Made by a program: the position numbers and the translations under genes | Assembly (NCBI GenBank): GCA_036346255.1 | Contig: CM070633.1 | Span: forward strand, 6,510,001-6,574,000 | Reading direction: 5' to 3' | DNA from: Ampelocalamus luodianensis | Lineage: Eukaryota > Streptophyta > Magnoliopsida > Poales > Poaceae | Length of the DNA: 64,000 nt | In this document: positions 34,001 to 46,100 of the stretch, piece after piece | How the letters are laid out: each line of letters begins with the position of its first letter | Position numbering within the stretch: position 1 is the stretch's first letter | The notes under the pieces: generated by a model | The model's database searches: none | What the model was told of the DNA's origin: nothing | Seen by the model: only the letters and a program-made list of their open reading frames with translations

Positions 34001-37000
34001 TGATGTCCTTTATTTTTGCTGAAAAGCCGATTCTTGTTGTCATACTGATGGTTATAAACTAAATACAAAGAAATATTGCTTGTCTAGACTAAAATTGGAG
34101 CAGGCAAATTTGAGCTAAATGAATTTCTATCTAGTTCAATCATTGTACTGTGTACATTGTTAATATCAACACATACGTGGGAGTTTGGTTGTACTATACT
34201 AGGAAACGTAACTTGATGTCGTCCTTTTCTGTCTTACAAAAGTTTACTGCTGCACATTTCCATTTTGTCTTTTTTCTCATTTGTCTTACTTATTACTTTT
34301 ACCTATATCTTGTAAGAAAATTAAGTCTGATGACCCATGATTGTTTGAGGGATGGTTTTCATATGAAATAGGGTGGGCCATGATTTTTTATGAATCTTGT
34401 TATTCTGTTCTACAGATTGGCGTGGGCCATGATTTTTTTTTATGAATGTTATTATTTAGTAATTCTGTTCTGCAGATCATTTGGTGCAGAACATACTACC
34501 CCAATTTTATCAGGATTAGCGTCCATATGTACTCTCTATGGAACATCAGGGCTATTAACCCACTACTGTTATACAGTTGTTGTTATTTGGATAATACTCA
34601 CTCCACCTTCCCCAAAACGCACCTAGATTGGTTTTTCTGTGGTATGTTGAGATTAGTATGCAATGATGATGGGACCTTTATGAACTCAGTGTCACTGTTG
34701 TACGGGCTTGCAACTTTCTAATCCACCTGTTACTTACCAGCCCAGCTACTCCGAAGTCCCAACTACTATTTCCATTTTTGTAGTAGGTCATACCATTTCC
34801 AACCCGGTGTGTGAACTTATGAGGGAATGACATCTAGTAAGCTTTGAAAATGTTATATAATAGTCCACAACAAATAGGACAAGCTCTGTCCAGTTTGATT
34901 AGCTCTCACTGTGTAATGTCCTTAACAACCAGTTGTTCCTTTCCAGTTGAATCTGTTGCATCCTTTGAAGTAAGCACATCATCTGAGAAGGTCCCACCAA
35001 CTCCACATCGAATACCTCCAAGTCCATCTAGATTCGCACCATCTCCACAAATAGCTAGAGTTGGATCTGTCGACTTAAGCGTTCAGCAGATTCTCAGGGC
35101 CACTCAGAATTTCTCACCTTCATTTAAGTTAGGCGAAGGAGGATTTGGGACTGTCTACAGGGCTGTATTGCCAGATGGCCTGGTTGTTGCAGTCAAGAGA
35201 GCTAAAAAGGTAGTTCCATGCTATCTACGTTTTATCTCTTCTTGTTATTGATTATTGATTCCTCATCAAATTGTGTTGGTTGTTGATGTTTTATTCACTA
35301 TCTTGGGTTCATTAGGAATTTTTTTTTGGATGAATGTAGCACAGCTTATACAGTTATTCTGAGCATTTTTTTTAGGCGCCAACTATGGATTAATTTATTT
35401 GGTTTTCTACCAGTGACACATAATGGGTTCTACTATTTTTACAGGATCAATTTGCAGGTCCCAGAGATGAGTTCAACAATGAAGTGGAACTACTTGCTAA
35501 GATTGACCACCGGAATTTGGTGAGATTACTGGGTTATACTGACAAAGGAAATGAGCGTATTATTGTCACTGAGTATGTTCCAAATGGCACTCTGAGGGAA
35601 CATCTGGATGGTAAATTGCACTTTCTGGTATGTTCTCTTCAGTTCTTATTTTGGAGAGCTTCAATCTTTATATGTATTTGTCCAATCTGCAGGCCAACAT
35701 GGTAGAACCCTGGATTTTAATCAGCGCCTGGAAATTGCGATTGATGTTGCTCATGCCCTCACTTATCTCCATCTATACGCAGGTACGCAATCCACTCTTG
35801 AGATGTGTGAGCACTGCAGCGTAAATTACCAGTACAGTAGTGTTTTCTGTTTCAAAAGACTTCATATCTAGTGGCTATATAGAATAAAACAGCCAATTTT
35901 TAGATAAAATTCAAATATGTTGATGTAAAATGTTGGACCCAATGAATAATATGATTGAATTACATTGAGTAAAAGATTGCATAGTTTAGTAATTTTTTTT
36001 GTATTATCTATGCCAATTTTGAATACGTCTATTTTAATTAAAGTTTGTTTTTGTAAATATTGTTAAAGGGACTGAGAACATCTATATTGTGAACAGAGAA
36101 AACAATAATTCATCGTGATGTGAAGTCATCAAACATCCTGCTGACAGACAGCTACCGGGCCAAGGTGTCCGACTTTGGATTTGCTAGAAGTGGCCCCAGT
36201 GACACAGAGAAGACACACATCTCAACGAAAGTGAAAGGAACAGCTGGCTACCTGGACCCTGAGTACCTGAGAACATACCAGTTGACTACTAAAAGTGACG
36301 TCTTCTCCTTTGGCATACTGCTTGTAGAAATTCTTTCTGCTCGCAGACCGGTAGAGCTGAAGCGGGCTGCTGAAGAGAGGATCACTATCAGATGGGTATG
36401 TTGAGTGACTTTTTCTTTCATCTCCAATTCTTTGCAATCAATTCCACTTATGTGGAAGTGTGGGTTGTTATTACTCCGTCCTTTCTCTTTTAGATGTCGT
36501 TTTATAATGTTCGCAGTCAACTATTTAAAACTTTGATCGCTAATATACACAAAAATATTTGGATTTGTTATGTGAAAATGATATTACTAGATTTTCTATA
36601 AACAATACTTCCATATAATTATAATTTTAGTAACATATAACAGTGTTCCGCTAGGCGCCCGCCTAGCCGATTTATCCTGCCTAGGCATCCGTCTAGCCCC
36701 GTCTAGGCGGCGATTTGGTGCTAGGCGCTGGTCTGCCGTCTGACTAGCGTCTAGGGGAACACTGACATATAATTAGAAAAAATAATAGTCAAAGCTATGT
36801 ATTGGAGACCATGTCGATGTCTAAAGGGACTAAAGGTAGTATATGACAATCAATTCCACTCAGTTCTAGAAGGGATGTGCTTTTATGCTATTGTATGAAA
36901 TAAAATGACCGTGATTTTTTTTTAATGCAACTCTGGGAAAATGAGTGGCTAACATCACACTAGTTTTAACTCGATATTGTTTTGATCTAATCATAACTGT

Positions 37001-37365
37001 TCTAAAATTTGTGCTCAATTTACAATTTATATGTAATAGCATGGAAACAGAACCTCTAGCTAGAATTACCTGTAATTAAAAAGTAAGATGAACTCTCATT
37101 TTGTTTGTTTGTCCATCATGAGAAAATGACTGCATTTAACTTTGTAATTCTGTAGACTTTCAAGAAATTTAATGAAGGCAACATGAGAGAGATATTGGAT
37201 CCGTTTTTGGAGGATCATGTGGACGACGAGGTGCTCGAAAAGCTGCTCAGCTTGGCGTTCCAATGTGCCGCTCCCACACGGGAGGACCGCCCGACCATGA
37301 AGGAAGTCGGAGAACAGCTGTGGGAGATAAGGAAAGAGTATGGAAAGAGCGTCAGGAGAGAGTGA
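28090..37365 (+). CDS. Receptor-like protein kinase, CRCK3 type (calmodulin-binding receptor-like cytoplasmic kinase family)
   Basis: Seven exons: 28090-28381, 33725-33973, 34947-35209, 35445-35610, 35693-35782, 36097-36395, 37156-37365. All introns are GT-AG, phases agree, and the joined frame is 1569 nt (522 aa). Residues 1-19 form a signal peptide. A short ectodomain with Cys 29, 60, 71, 74, 89 and 121 follows, then a membrane segment at about 143-161, a Ser/Pro-rich juxtamembrane stretch (190-215) and a Ser/Thr kinase domain. Its glycine loop GEGGFG is 243-248, ATP Lys 264 (VAVKRA), helix-C Glu 281, HRD Asp 361 ([10 protein letters not shown]), DFG Asp 379 and GYLDPEY near 402. All catalytic residues are present. 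The juxtamembrane and kinase sequence fits the CRCK3 group of Arabidopsis from family knowledge; calmodulin binding is not shown by the sequence. Intron 1 is 5.3 kb because of a MULE; intron 6 holds nested MITEs. No stop or frameshift found. Confidence 0.92.
28891..29110. repeat. MULE left terminal inverted repeat
   Basis: Matches the reverse complement of 33045-33260 through AAATTAATATTATTTC-, TTACAAAACTAG- and TGGCGACAGG-type blocks. Each arm contains a smaller palindrome around GTCGCCA...TGGCGAC. Confidence 0.85.
29450..32680 (-). pseudogene. MULE transposase (MURA type) with SWIM and CCHC fingers, inactivated
   Basis: Starts at an ATG at 32680 ([11 protein letters not shown]...). An N-terminal segment runs to 32324, where it stops. 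Decayed sequence follows to the catalytic domain: [20 protein letters not shown], then [21 protein letters not shown] (the DDE-type MULE domain, present twice because of a duplication), [12 protein letters not shown], and [16 protein letters not shown] near 30480. Then [20 protein letters not shown] and [19 protein letters not shown] lead to a SWIM finger at about 29830-29930 (C-T-C...PCSHVMAT) and a CCHC-like [10 protein letters not shown] near 29560. Numerous stops and frame changes make it non-coding. Confidence 0.88.
30527..31534. repeat. 504-bp tandem duplication in the MULE transposase
   Basis: 30527-31030 and 31031-31534 are near-identical copies, both ending TAGCCCGAGG. The period is 504 bp, exactly 168 codons, so the duplicated core ([11 protein letters not shown]...QQEENEPLP) stays in the same minus-strand frame in both copies. 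Scattered substitutions separate the two, so the duplication is older than a sequencing artefact would suggest. Confidence 0.9.
33045..33260. repeat. MULE right terminal inverted repeat
   Basis: Partner of 28891-29110. It ends TTATTTCAAAAAAAAATAATC immediately before the second GTGTATGTTC copy. Confidence 0.85.
34373..34480. repeat. Imperfect tandem duplication of about 55 bp in intron 2
   Basis: Two copies of GGGCCATGATTTTTTATGAA...ATTCTGTTCT(A/G)CAG follow each other. Each ends in a splice-acceptor-like TTCTACAG or TTCTGCAG, but the acceptor that keeps the frame is the later one at 34946. Confidence 0.6.
36474..36839. mobile_element. Stowaway MITE in intron 6, split by a smaller MITE
   Basis: Ends CTCCGTCCTTTCTC and (complement of the right end) CTACCTTTAGTCCC, with a TA target duplication (36472-36473 and 36840-36841). 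Internal blocks AGTCAACTATTTAAAACTTT and AATAGTCAAAGCTATG are typical of the CTCCCTCCG-type grass MITEs (family knowledge). Without the inserted 36641-36764 unit and its duplication it is about 234 bp. Confidence 0.75.
36641..36764. mobile_element. 124-bp hAT-type MITE inside the Stowaway MITE
   Basis: Perfect inverted ends CAGTGTTCC and GGAACACTG, flanked by the perfect 8-bp duplication ACATATAA (36633-36640 and 36765-36772). The interior is rich in CTAGGCG and CGCCTAG, so the whole unit can fold into a hairpin. Confidence 0.92.
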
Positions 37366-37670
37366 AGATCATGGAGAACATTAGATCTTTAGGCTTTTCT
37401 TCAACCACGACGCAAATTCTTTGCGCCATTTTATACGCTTGTGATGGTATGTTTCTGAGCTGACAAATGTGCCCTTGAACAATTGTACAGAAAGAGAGAA
37501 CATCACAAGCAATTTGTATCTTCTATCCCTACGACGTTGCAGCGTACTGCCTCCATGGAGCTACTGTCCTTTTGGTGAATTTATTTGTCAGAGCTGTTAC
37601 ATTTCATGTCTGACCTATTTGTCTGAATTGGAATCAACTGAGATAATGAAATAAAAGTAGGCTCTAGTGG
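37366..37670 (+). terminator. 3' untranslated region and poly(A) signal of the kinase gene
   Basis: AT-rich sequence after the TGA at 37363-37365. An AATAAA hexamer at 37650-37655 is the best candidate poly(A) signal. Assignment by motif and distance only. Confidence 0.5.
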
Positions 37671-37770
37671 AACCAAAACCATATGTTTCGCACTCAGCAA
37701 GGTCTTATGGATTCAACATATGCAGGGCATATAAAATGCAATGTGATGCCTGCTAGATGCTTACGATGTA

Positions 37771-37882
37771 CTATGCGTGAATGGGGATGGGATGCAGTGT
37801 AACACATTAGCCCAACACTGAGTCTACTATGGGTGAATAGGGATGGGATGCAGTGTAACACATTAGCCCAACTATGAGTCTA
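37771..37882. repeat. Tandem duplication of about 56 bp
   Basis: Two adjacent copies of a unit containing GGGATGGGATGCAGTGTAAC followed by ACATTAGCCCAAC and TGAGTCTA. They differ at a few positions, for example CACTGAGTC versus TATGAGTC. Confidence 0.7.
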
Positions 37883-37887
37883 GGACG

Positions 37888-39195
37888 TCACTACTATCTA
37901 TATTTACTCTTAATTTAAACTACTACGGTAGAGTCTTGGCCACACTTCCCCCTAGTTATTCTGCTACCTAGATCCCCCTCTTATTATAGCGCTAGAGATC
38001 GCTGCCCTCTCCGGGTTTCACGGGCATTTTCTGCCAATCTTGCGTGGCCGCGTGTGCCGAGAATTTCTTTGCCTACCTCGGCCTCGCGCGCGCTCACCCG
38101 TCCGTTCGGCGATGGACCGCTGGCCGTAGCCGCGCGTCCTTTCTCCTACTGCGGTTCGCAAGCGCTTCCTCGCCGTTCGATCGCCACATCGTCGATGGCT
38201 TTCCCGCGTTTGCCGTCCGTTCTTTCCACTCGCGAGTCCAGCGCATTTATCTCCCCGCGTTTCATGGCCGGCTCCTTCCATTCGCGCGCAAACACGTAGA
38301 TGGAGCCGTTTCCTGTGCTTTCAGTCGCCGAGGGTAGCGGCGTCACGTGTCCATGGAAATAATGCTTGGTCCTCGCCGCTCTGTGCTGGTCTTGGCGTCT
38401 TCAGCGTCGCGTCCGAATGGATTCGCCACGACGAGTCCGCAAAATCAATGCGATGTCTTGTCTTGCCTGTTCTGCGTTGAGTCTTGTGCGCATGGGAGCC
38501 GAGCATTGCTGCGGAGGCGCGTTGCCTGCTCGCTGTTTACCACGCCCGTTGCGTTTCTTCAGCAGCTGTGTGCGCGTTTCCCTGGTCAGCTGCCTTTTAC
38601 TGTACGCTCTCCATTGCTTTGTTGCACAGATCGGCTCCCTTGTTCTACACTCCCTCTGTTGTTCTTTTTTGCGGAAAAAGATCTACTATCAGGTGATGGT
38701 GTCTCTGCACATATTTTTTTTTATATATTTGAACACAGTTCTTTTTATTCTTGGGTGCTAAATGTTCATCACTTTCTTTTTCCAGTCATCGCAGGATGGT
38801 TACCATTGTTGAAGCAGTGCTGCATCAGCAACCTTCATGAAGAGGGGGTAAACCATCGGCTGTGTAATTGTTAACCGAACTTGCCTACGATCTGAAGTAT
38901 TTCCTACTTTTGCATCTTGTGTGTTGTTCAGCTATTGTATGTACATATATTATTCCATGATCGATATCCTCATCTCACTTGAGGCATATGGATGGATACT
39001 TTGCTAATATTTGTCAATGATATTTCAAGTTTGCTACTATGTCCTGGACATTTCTTATTTGTTTAATTATTGTTTGTATCTATTCATTTCTTATGTGAAA
39101 CAGATCTAGATATGTATCCATATTGTTAAATGTATTTCGCCTTCTGCACACTATAAAAATTCACCCGGTGCAGTGTAGCGCGCAAACCTATCTAG
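37888..39195 (+). mobile_element. Probable Helitron with a captured GC-rich segment
   Basis: Starts TCACTACTATCTATATTTAC and ends CTATCTAG followed by T, matching the 5' TC and 3' CTRR-T rules of Helitrons. Upstream of the 3' end, CCGGTGCAGTGTAGCGCGC could be an eroded hairpin. There are no inverted ends and no target duplication, as expected. The middle (about 38000-38880) changes to GC-rich, gene-like sequence with a 175-codon plus-strand frame (38347-38874) that I cannot place in any family; it looks like captured exon or leader pieces. Boundaries are inferred from end motifs only. Confidence 0.5.
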
Positions 39196-39282
39196 TATAA
39201 TCTAACACCACGTAATAACGATTTATGCTATAAACAACTAGCACCAGGACAAGACTGAGTATATGACACACATGCTTGGAGT

Positions 39283-40896
39283 TGTAGCACCGAAACGGCG
39301 ACGGGGTTGAATAGGAGTATTATCTATTTTTTTACTTTGATCAGATTCAAATATTATATTGACTCCAATAGCTATGAGAACTATGAAGATCAATATATAT
39401 AAACGTAGCGGAAGACTTATACTAAATTACCTTCAAACCCCTAAAAGAAACGACAAAAAAGCACAAAAACCAGCCTGATAAACAGTACTAATGAACAGTG
39501 TCAGTCGTATCGGAAATCGGAACAACCGTATGTACAGTACTGATTGTACCGTGGTAAACAGTAAAATCAGGTGAATAAATAGTAAACATCATGAAATTTC
39601 TTTTTCAGTTTGAACGAAGAGTGCTCCAAAATCGAGTTAAAATCAAAATATGATTTAACATCTTGCTCGTGGGTGATTGATGATCAAGATGATTCTAGAT
39701 GTGTTCCCATATATCACAGCAAGTTAGATCACAGCAAGAAACTAAGGGAAAACTTATGGATCAAATGTAGACTCAATCACAAAAGAAGGAAGAAGAACAC
39801 AAAAAAGACTTATCTTTGAGAAATCATCCATAGATTGATTCGCGATTGTTGCTGGTTACAACCATTCCCTCAAGAAGGACAAGAGCTTAATCCACGAGCA
39901 CTCACTCAACTCATCTCTCTAAAACCCTAAGCCTCTCCTTTCCTCTCTAAGCCCTAAGGCAAACTAGGGTTTTTCAAATGAAGTGTTTGGGGTTGCTGTC
40001 CGGCACACCCCCTATTTATAGAGGAGACTAGGATCTAGAGAATATTCCACTTAGGGTACCCGTTAAGCCCACACACAAACGGGTCACACATACGCATGTA
40101 TTTTAAAGCACCGTCTTCATCTTCGTCTGACCTAAATCACTTCTCTAAGCGCCAACCTGCGCCGCGGTTTAGCCAAGAGATCACAAAGGCAGTATTTGGT
40201 GAAATTACCAAAATACCCCTTCTCGATCCTTCTCCATAGACCGAGTCCAATCCTGTCGAAGCAATCGTCTGCTTCGCCATGTGTAGGTTGATCAACAGCT
40301 CTCATCATGTCGTTAAGTCTCTCCCGTCCGGATCCTACCGGAACCACCAAGGCACTTGCACCGACCCCCGCGCCGCTTGATCCAACCAGCTGCATCGAAC
40401 CACCAGTTCGATCACCCTTGTCCATTCTGCGCCATGCTTGAGTCACTTGACCTCACCCGGCATCCATGATCATTCTGGACCTCAGCTCTCTAAGCTTAGT
40501 CCTGATCCTCCTCGCCGTTGACCGTCGTTGACCTGCAAGCCACCTGCACAACAATAGACAGAGAAATCGTCTCCGGGAACAAGTTCTTTACAACTTGACT
40601 CACATTAGCTCAAAATATGCAATATGCAACACATATGCAAAGAAAAACATGGATATGATCTATCCCATAATCAATTCTCTAAAAGAATCATCAATAAGCA
40701 CAAAGCTGGTCAGACTCCCATTCAATGGCCGGTCTGATCGCAGGCCGGTCTGACCGGTCCTTGAACGCCGGTCTGACCGCCATTGACCTGACAGCCTTTT
40801 AACTCCACCGAAAACGCGTGATTCGACAAACCATCAAAGCCATTGCCAATTGTATCATCATCCTAAGATCATGCACATATCCCCATGATATCCACA
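39283..40896 (-). repeat. 3' LTR of the SIRE-like element
   Basis: On the plus strand it runs from TGTAGCACCGAAACGG to GATATCCACA. The purine tract follows directly. The flanking 5-mer on the left is GGAGT (39278-39282), but its partner cannot be checked because the 5' LTR is missing. ORFs inside are chance. Confidence 0.85.
40013..40020 (-). promoter_or_regulatory. TATA box of the SIRE-like LTR
   Basis: The minus strand reads TATAAATAGGGGG, the usual LTR promoter context. Confidence 0.5.
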
Positions 40897-42379
40897 ATCT
40901 CCCCCTTGATGAACACATTGGCAATCTCCTAGAAAATGTAAGTTTAAGGTTTGAAAATGAAAATACTCGACGTTTTCGCACAAAGACACAACTTGGTCCA
41001 AATGCAAGAGAAAGCAATGGAAATGACCAAGCTGACTCCAGAATAGTATAGGCAAGTGAGATAAGTCAAAAGAAAACAAGAAAGCTTCCAATTTCAGAGA
41101 AATGACAAAAATCTCACTTAAGATCTATATGAAAGAACAATTGTTCAATATGACCTTTGATCATTATGAGGTTCCAGAAATGCAATTCAAATTCAGATAA
41201 TAAGAATGCAAATGATATGCTCCCTCTCACTATGATCACCAAATTTTAAGAAAATTTCATTTTCTCCCTATGACTCCAAAAGCTCTAAAACAACATTTTT
41301 ACCTTTCTTTCTCCCCCTTTTACAATGGATTCATCAAGATGCAGAGAAGAAGATAGAGCATGAATGAAATGGAATGGAGTGACTTTATATTTTTGTATTT
41401 TTTAATTTTTAACAAAAGGAGCCATGAAAATTATCCAAGAGGACTGTACAAGTATTACACCAAGCTATATTATGTGAAGTAGCAATGTTCTATCATGGCA
41501 AAATATATATAGCAAAGTTAAAGCCAACAGAGCAATAATCTGAGCTGAAATGAAAGCTTAGCATGACAAGGTGCTCAAAATCATAGTTTAGTCAAAGGTA
41601 TCCAAAAATGAGTCAAACCATGTCTATAAGCAAAATGGAACCCAGAAACTAGACAATGAATCAATTTTGAGCATTATAAGTTCAATTATGAATCAAATTG
41701 TTCAAGCATTTGGAATTGAATACATTGAGCACTTTGCTGAAAATTTTTGGTATTATCTTAACAAAGCAAGTCTTGGACTAGGAGCCATCCATAACTGCCT
41801 GCTAAGCTTCAACCAATTTTGACAATTTGTTTTCTTAGCATTGTGCTAGATCTCAAACCTTGCCGCGATCATCCCAAGCAAGAAGCTTAAGAGAGTGGTC
41901 TAGGTCATCCAAAACTCCCCCTGAGTTCATGCCTAGTGCAATGGCAAACCGTCTCATGAGAAAAAATTGATGAGATCAGTTTTTTCATACAGAAAAACTC
42001 ATTTTTCATTTACTTGACTTAAGAACTATCATAGCTCAATTTTAAAACTCAAAGAAAGTTCAAGACTCAATTTAGCCTATATGACATGGCATGAATCATG
42101 AGAGGATCACTATGGCAAAACTAGTCACAAGATCCAACAAGTCATGTTTTGATTCAATTTTCTCACAGAAGATAAAGCTAGCATGGAAAAAGCTAAGCTA
42201 TACATGAAAAGCCATAAAAGGAATCTAGCAAACTAGCACAAGACATGGCAGGGTATAAAGCATGGAAACAAGTCATACAAGGATAATAGTCAAAGCTCCA
42301 CAAGTTTATATTACAATGCAAATTGCTGAAATTTAAAATACATTATGGTACAATGAATGCAAAAAGAGCAAACTCCCCC
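40897..42379 (-). other. Non-coding tail between pol and 3' LTR
   Basis: 1.48 kb of AT-rich sequence starting at the polypurine tract. SIRE-like elements can carry an additional ORF here; I see only short frames with no membrane-protein pattern, so no such ORF is supported. Confidence 0.6.
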
Positions 42380-43183
42380 TCAAAACAGGCCAAGAGGACT
42401 AATAACCCCCAACTCTCCCCGCAAAGAAGCAAAACGAGAAGAATCAAGCACTTTAGTTAAAATATCCGCAACCTGTTGCTCGGACTCTACAAAGTGAAGC
42501 ACAACATCACCCTTCTCAACACGATCTCTAAGAAAATGGTATCGAATGTTAATGTGCTTAGTCCTAGAGTGTTGCACTGGGTTTTTGGCAATATTAATGG
42601 TGCTAGTGTTGTCACAGAAAAGAGGAACACTACTCAAAGACAACCCATAGTCCCGAAGAGTAGATAAGATCCAAAGAACCTAAGAGCAACTACTGGCTGC
42701 AGCTACATACTCAGCCTTAGCAATGGACTGTGCAACAGAGGACTGTTTCCTAGATGACCAAGAGATAAGAGATGTTCCTAAGAAATGACAAGTGCCAGAG
42801 GTACTCTTCCTATCCACTCTACACTCCGCAAAATCAGCATCAGAAAAAGCTCAAATAGAGAGAGCAGAAACAGAAGAATACTAGAGTCCAAAGTCAAGAG
42901 TATTCTGGAGATACATGAAAATGCGACGCACTGCTTGACGATGAGAGGCACGAGGGGAAGCCTAAAATCGAGCACACAGAGACACAACAAATTGTATGTC
43001 CGGCCTCAAAGCCGTGAGATAGAGGAGAGAGCCAATCATGCTGCGGTACTCCTTCTGGTCCACGGGCTCTCCATCCTCATCAGGGTCCAACACGGTGGAT
43101 GTGGCAATGGGAGTAGACATTGGCCTACTGCTTCCCATGTCGAAGCATCGAAGAAGGTCCTTTGTGTACTTGCTTTGATGAAT
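42380..43183 (-). pseudogene. SIRE-like pol, C-terminal part (end of RT and RNase H)
   Basis: One frame with about four in-frame stops. It reads IHQSKYTKDLLRCFDMGSSR, then EYRSMIGSLLYLTALRPDI, the degraded ADFAECRVDRKSTSGTC block with the RNase H Asp, KAEYVAAASS, LFCDNTSTINIAKNPVQHSR and LHFVESEQQVADILTK. It is in the same frame as 47162-48529 after the CACTA element is removed. The stops, at about 42960, 42890, 42850 and 42680, replace codons expected to be sense. Confidence 0.85.
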
Positions 43184-46100
43184 CACTACAACACCAACAA
43201 GCCTCTCCCAACGCATACTTTACAACGGAAACTACTAAGCGTTGTAGACCAATACATCCTCCACGTCTATAACTACGTAGACAAGTCTCACCTCGTCTCC
43301 CCATCCCCATCTCATTCCTTCCTCTTCCTCTAAAAATGGATCCCCTTTGCCAAACCGCCGCACACGCTGGCCACGCCAAACCGCCGCCCTTCCCATCGCC
43401 GCTCGCCTCCACGCACGCCCCTCGCCCACCGCCGCCGTCCCCTCCCCTCCCTAACCTTCCTTCTCCCTCCTCCCTCCCTGCCGTGCTCCGTTCCCCACTG
43501 CGGCCCACCGCAGCCCAGATCTGACCGCGCGTCCTCAAGATCGCGCCGTCTCGCGTCTTATTGCCGCCGCATCGCCAAGCACCATCCCGATTCCGCCGCC
43601 TTGTGCGCAGCTACCTCCGCGTCGCCGAGCGCCTTTAGGCCCTCGCCGCCTCCGCATGCGCTAAGCGCCCTTCCGGATTCCGACGCCTCCTGCTCCCCTA
43701 CGTCCCCCCTTCACCCGCGCCGCCCCCTGCTCCCCTTCGTTTCCGCCGCCGTCTACTCCCGTTCGGCAACGCCCTCGTAGCTCCCCACCTCCCCTTTGTC
43801 CCCACCGTCGCCACCGCTGCCCCCTACCCAGCTTCGCCCACGACGCCCCCCCTTCCCTTTCGCTCGCACCTCCCTCGCCGCCCCCGCCGCACGCGTTGGA
43901 GGGCCAAACCCGCCATCTTCGACGCTAGCCTTCCCTCAGGTTAGACCCGCCCTCGGCCGCCGCCATAGACCCCTTCGCTGGCGTCTGGCCTTGCCAGAGG
44001 CGCTTCTCTGTGCGTCCAGCCTTGTCCGTGCACACGCTAAAGAATATACATCAATGATTCGTCTATGTTTTATTTATTAAATGACAGTATATATGTAAAG
44101 GTATTTCATTCCGATTTGTTCTTGCAGGTGGTGGTGCTTCTAGATATTTCTTGCTCGGTTCTTGATTTGCCTCATGGGTCGAAATGTCGGATTGGAACCA
44201 TGCTGTTAGCTTGGCCTCAGTGAGTTTTCTTTCTTTGTGTTTCTAATATGTTCATGCTTTGCTTCCGATGACCAAAGGTTTGTTGAACACCAAGCTACTT
44301 CTAGATCTGCAAAGCTTGACTTTTCCTTTAGTTTTACTTGAACTTTCTCATCGGACATATGAGTATTGAGTCCATGTAAATATACTAGAGCATGTAAGCA
44401 GTCAATACACACACTGAATAATATCCATCATGAATTCTTACGCTATTTTGATTACATGACAATACACATGCAGAGGTAGTTTTTCGCTTACTTGTAGACT
44501 TTTAGCAGACACATGAGAGCAGCGCAATTCGCAGGCTCTGTACTTTGCTCTTCGCATGCTCCACTTGTGTAGTTCGGTTCATCAATGTCCAGCCGAGACA
44601 ATCTGTTATTGTTTGTTGTACTAGTGTCGGTGCTTAACTACATTCCACCTACTTTTATGATGGCTAATTGGTTAGCAACTTTGCTTTAGATGTATATATG
44701 CAGTTTGGAATTGGTTGTTAAGGTATGATCATTTGGTTTCCTGAATGTAACTGTGTGGCAAACATTTGGAGTGTGTTTGCTCGTGTCTTTGCCGACTGCA
44801 GAAGGTCAGTAACTTGGAATTCATGACGTGGAATTCTGAAGTATACCTGTATACAGGTGTTTTTCAAGTTTTATGCATCTTAAATACATGACGTGGAATT
44901 CAAGAGTTGTGTACTGGGAGTCCTTTTTTTAGGCAAAAATGTGCTGAAAATCAAAATGTACATAAACTTCATTGGACTGACTTGGTGCCTATGGCATTTC
45001 AATTTCGTAACTCTGTTTGCTGTCTCTTTTACAAAAGAAAGGCAGGTTTCATAAATTCAACATGCGTCTCCATCAGAAAGAAAAAATGAGAGGTTTATTT
45101 GGAATGCTTAGTCTTTGTGTCATCTTTAGAGTTTATTTTTGAACCAATAATGTCATCTTAGTAGTCTGTGCGTTTCCTACACCAGAAGAAATGCTAGCGC
45201 TAGTCATTATCAATCGGCTATCCACTGTCAATCAATATTTTTTTAAGTACCAAGTTACTAATACGTGCTCATATCAGCTCACATAATTAAGTACTAATAT
45301 ATCCTTGCGAGTTCGCTTGATCGTACATGCTCTACCACTACTTGACATGCAACGCGCTTGTACCACCACCCAAAAATTTATACCCCTCACGAGACCGTAA
45401 TTATCGCAACATCTGTTTCTTGATTTTTTGTTACCATATCTTTTTCGTGTAATCTATGTTTGTTCAATTTTGTATCTGCGACTTGTGAAATAGCATATTG
45501 CGGGGCGGAGGCACGTGCAAGAATGGCACAGTCTCGGCTACCACTACGAGTGCAATGACGGTTTCAAAGCAACCTTCGAACATCACAACAATGCCTTGTT
45601 TTCGAAGCGTAAGATAAAAATACACAAGCAATTGTAAAACCAAGCCATAAGGTAAGGCTAAGCGGTCAAATCTTATTTGGGTGAAAAGCGAAGCTTAAGT
45701 GGCTAAATAATCTCTAATTGTATATTATATGATTATTCAGTTGTTGATGGGATTCAAACCACAATCTTTGCCGAATGCCTACTTCTCTTTTATAAATTTT
45801 ACACGCCATCGGATAGTTTCTTTGATTTACTAGGTTCACGCCAACCATTCTAGCCTTATGTCCCATTTTCTTTGCTTGTTACATGTTGAAAGTATTTTTA
45901 ATTTCTTGTTTTTAATAATGAAGCGATGTAACATCCTTGCAACATACAAGTATACAATGACTACAGTCCTCATTCTTGCATCACATGATATATCCATCAT
46001 GACAATCTAGCAGAGGCAGAACAAGAAGAAAATGAAAAAAGAACAATGTAATATTTGTTCTGTCTGTGATTGCACTTGACATTATTTTGTTGTCTTGACA

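Noticed and set aside
38347..38874. 175-codon plus-strand frame as a host gene.
   Set aside because: Lies in a probable Helitron, has no recognisable domain, and neighbouring frames are equally open; described as captured sequence only.
40897..42379. Possible extra (env-like) ORF between pol and 3' LTR of the SIRE-like element.
   Set aside because: Only short frames, with no signal peptide or membrane pattern.
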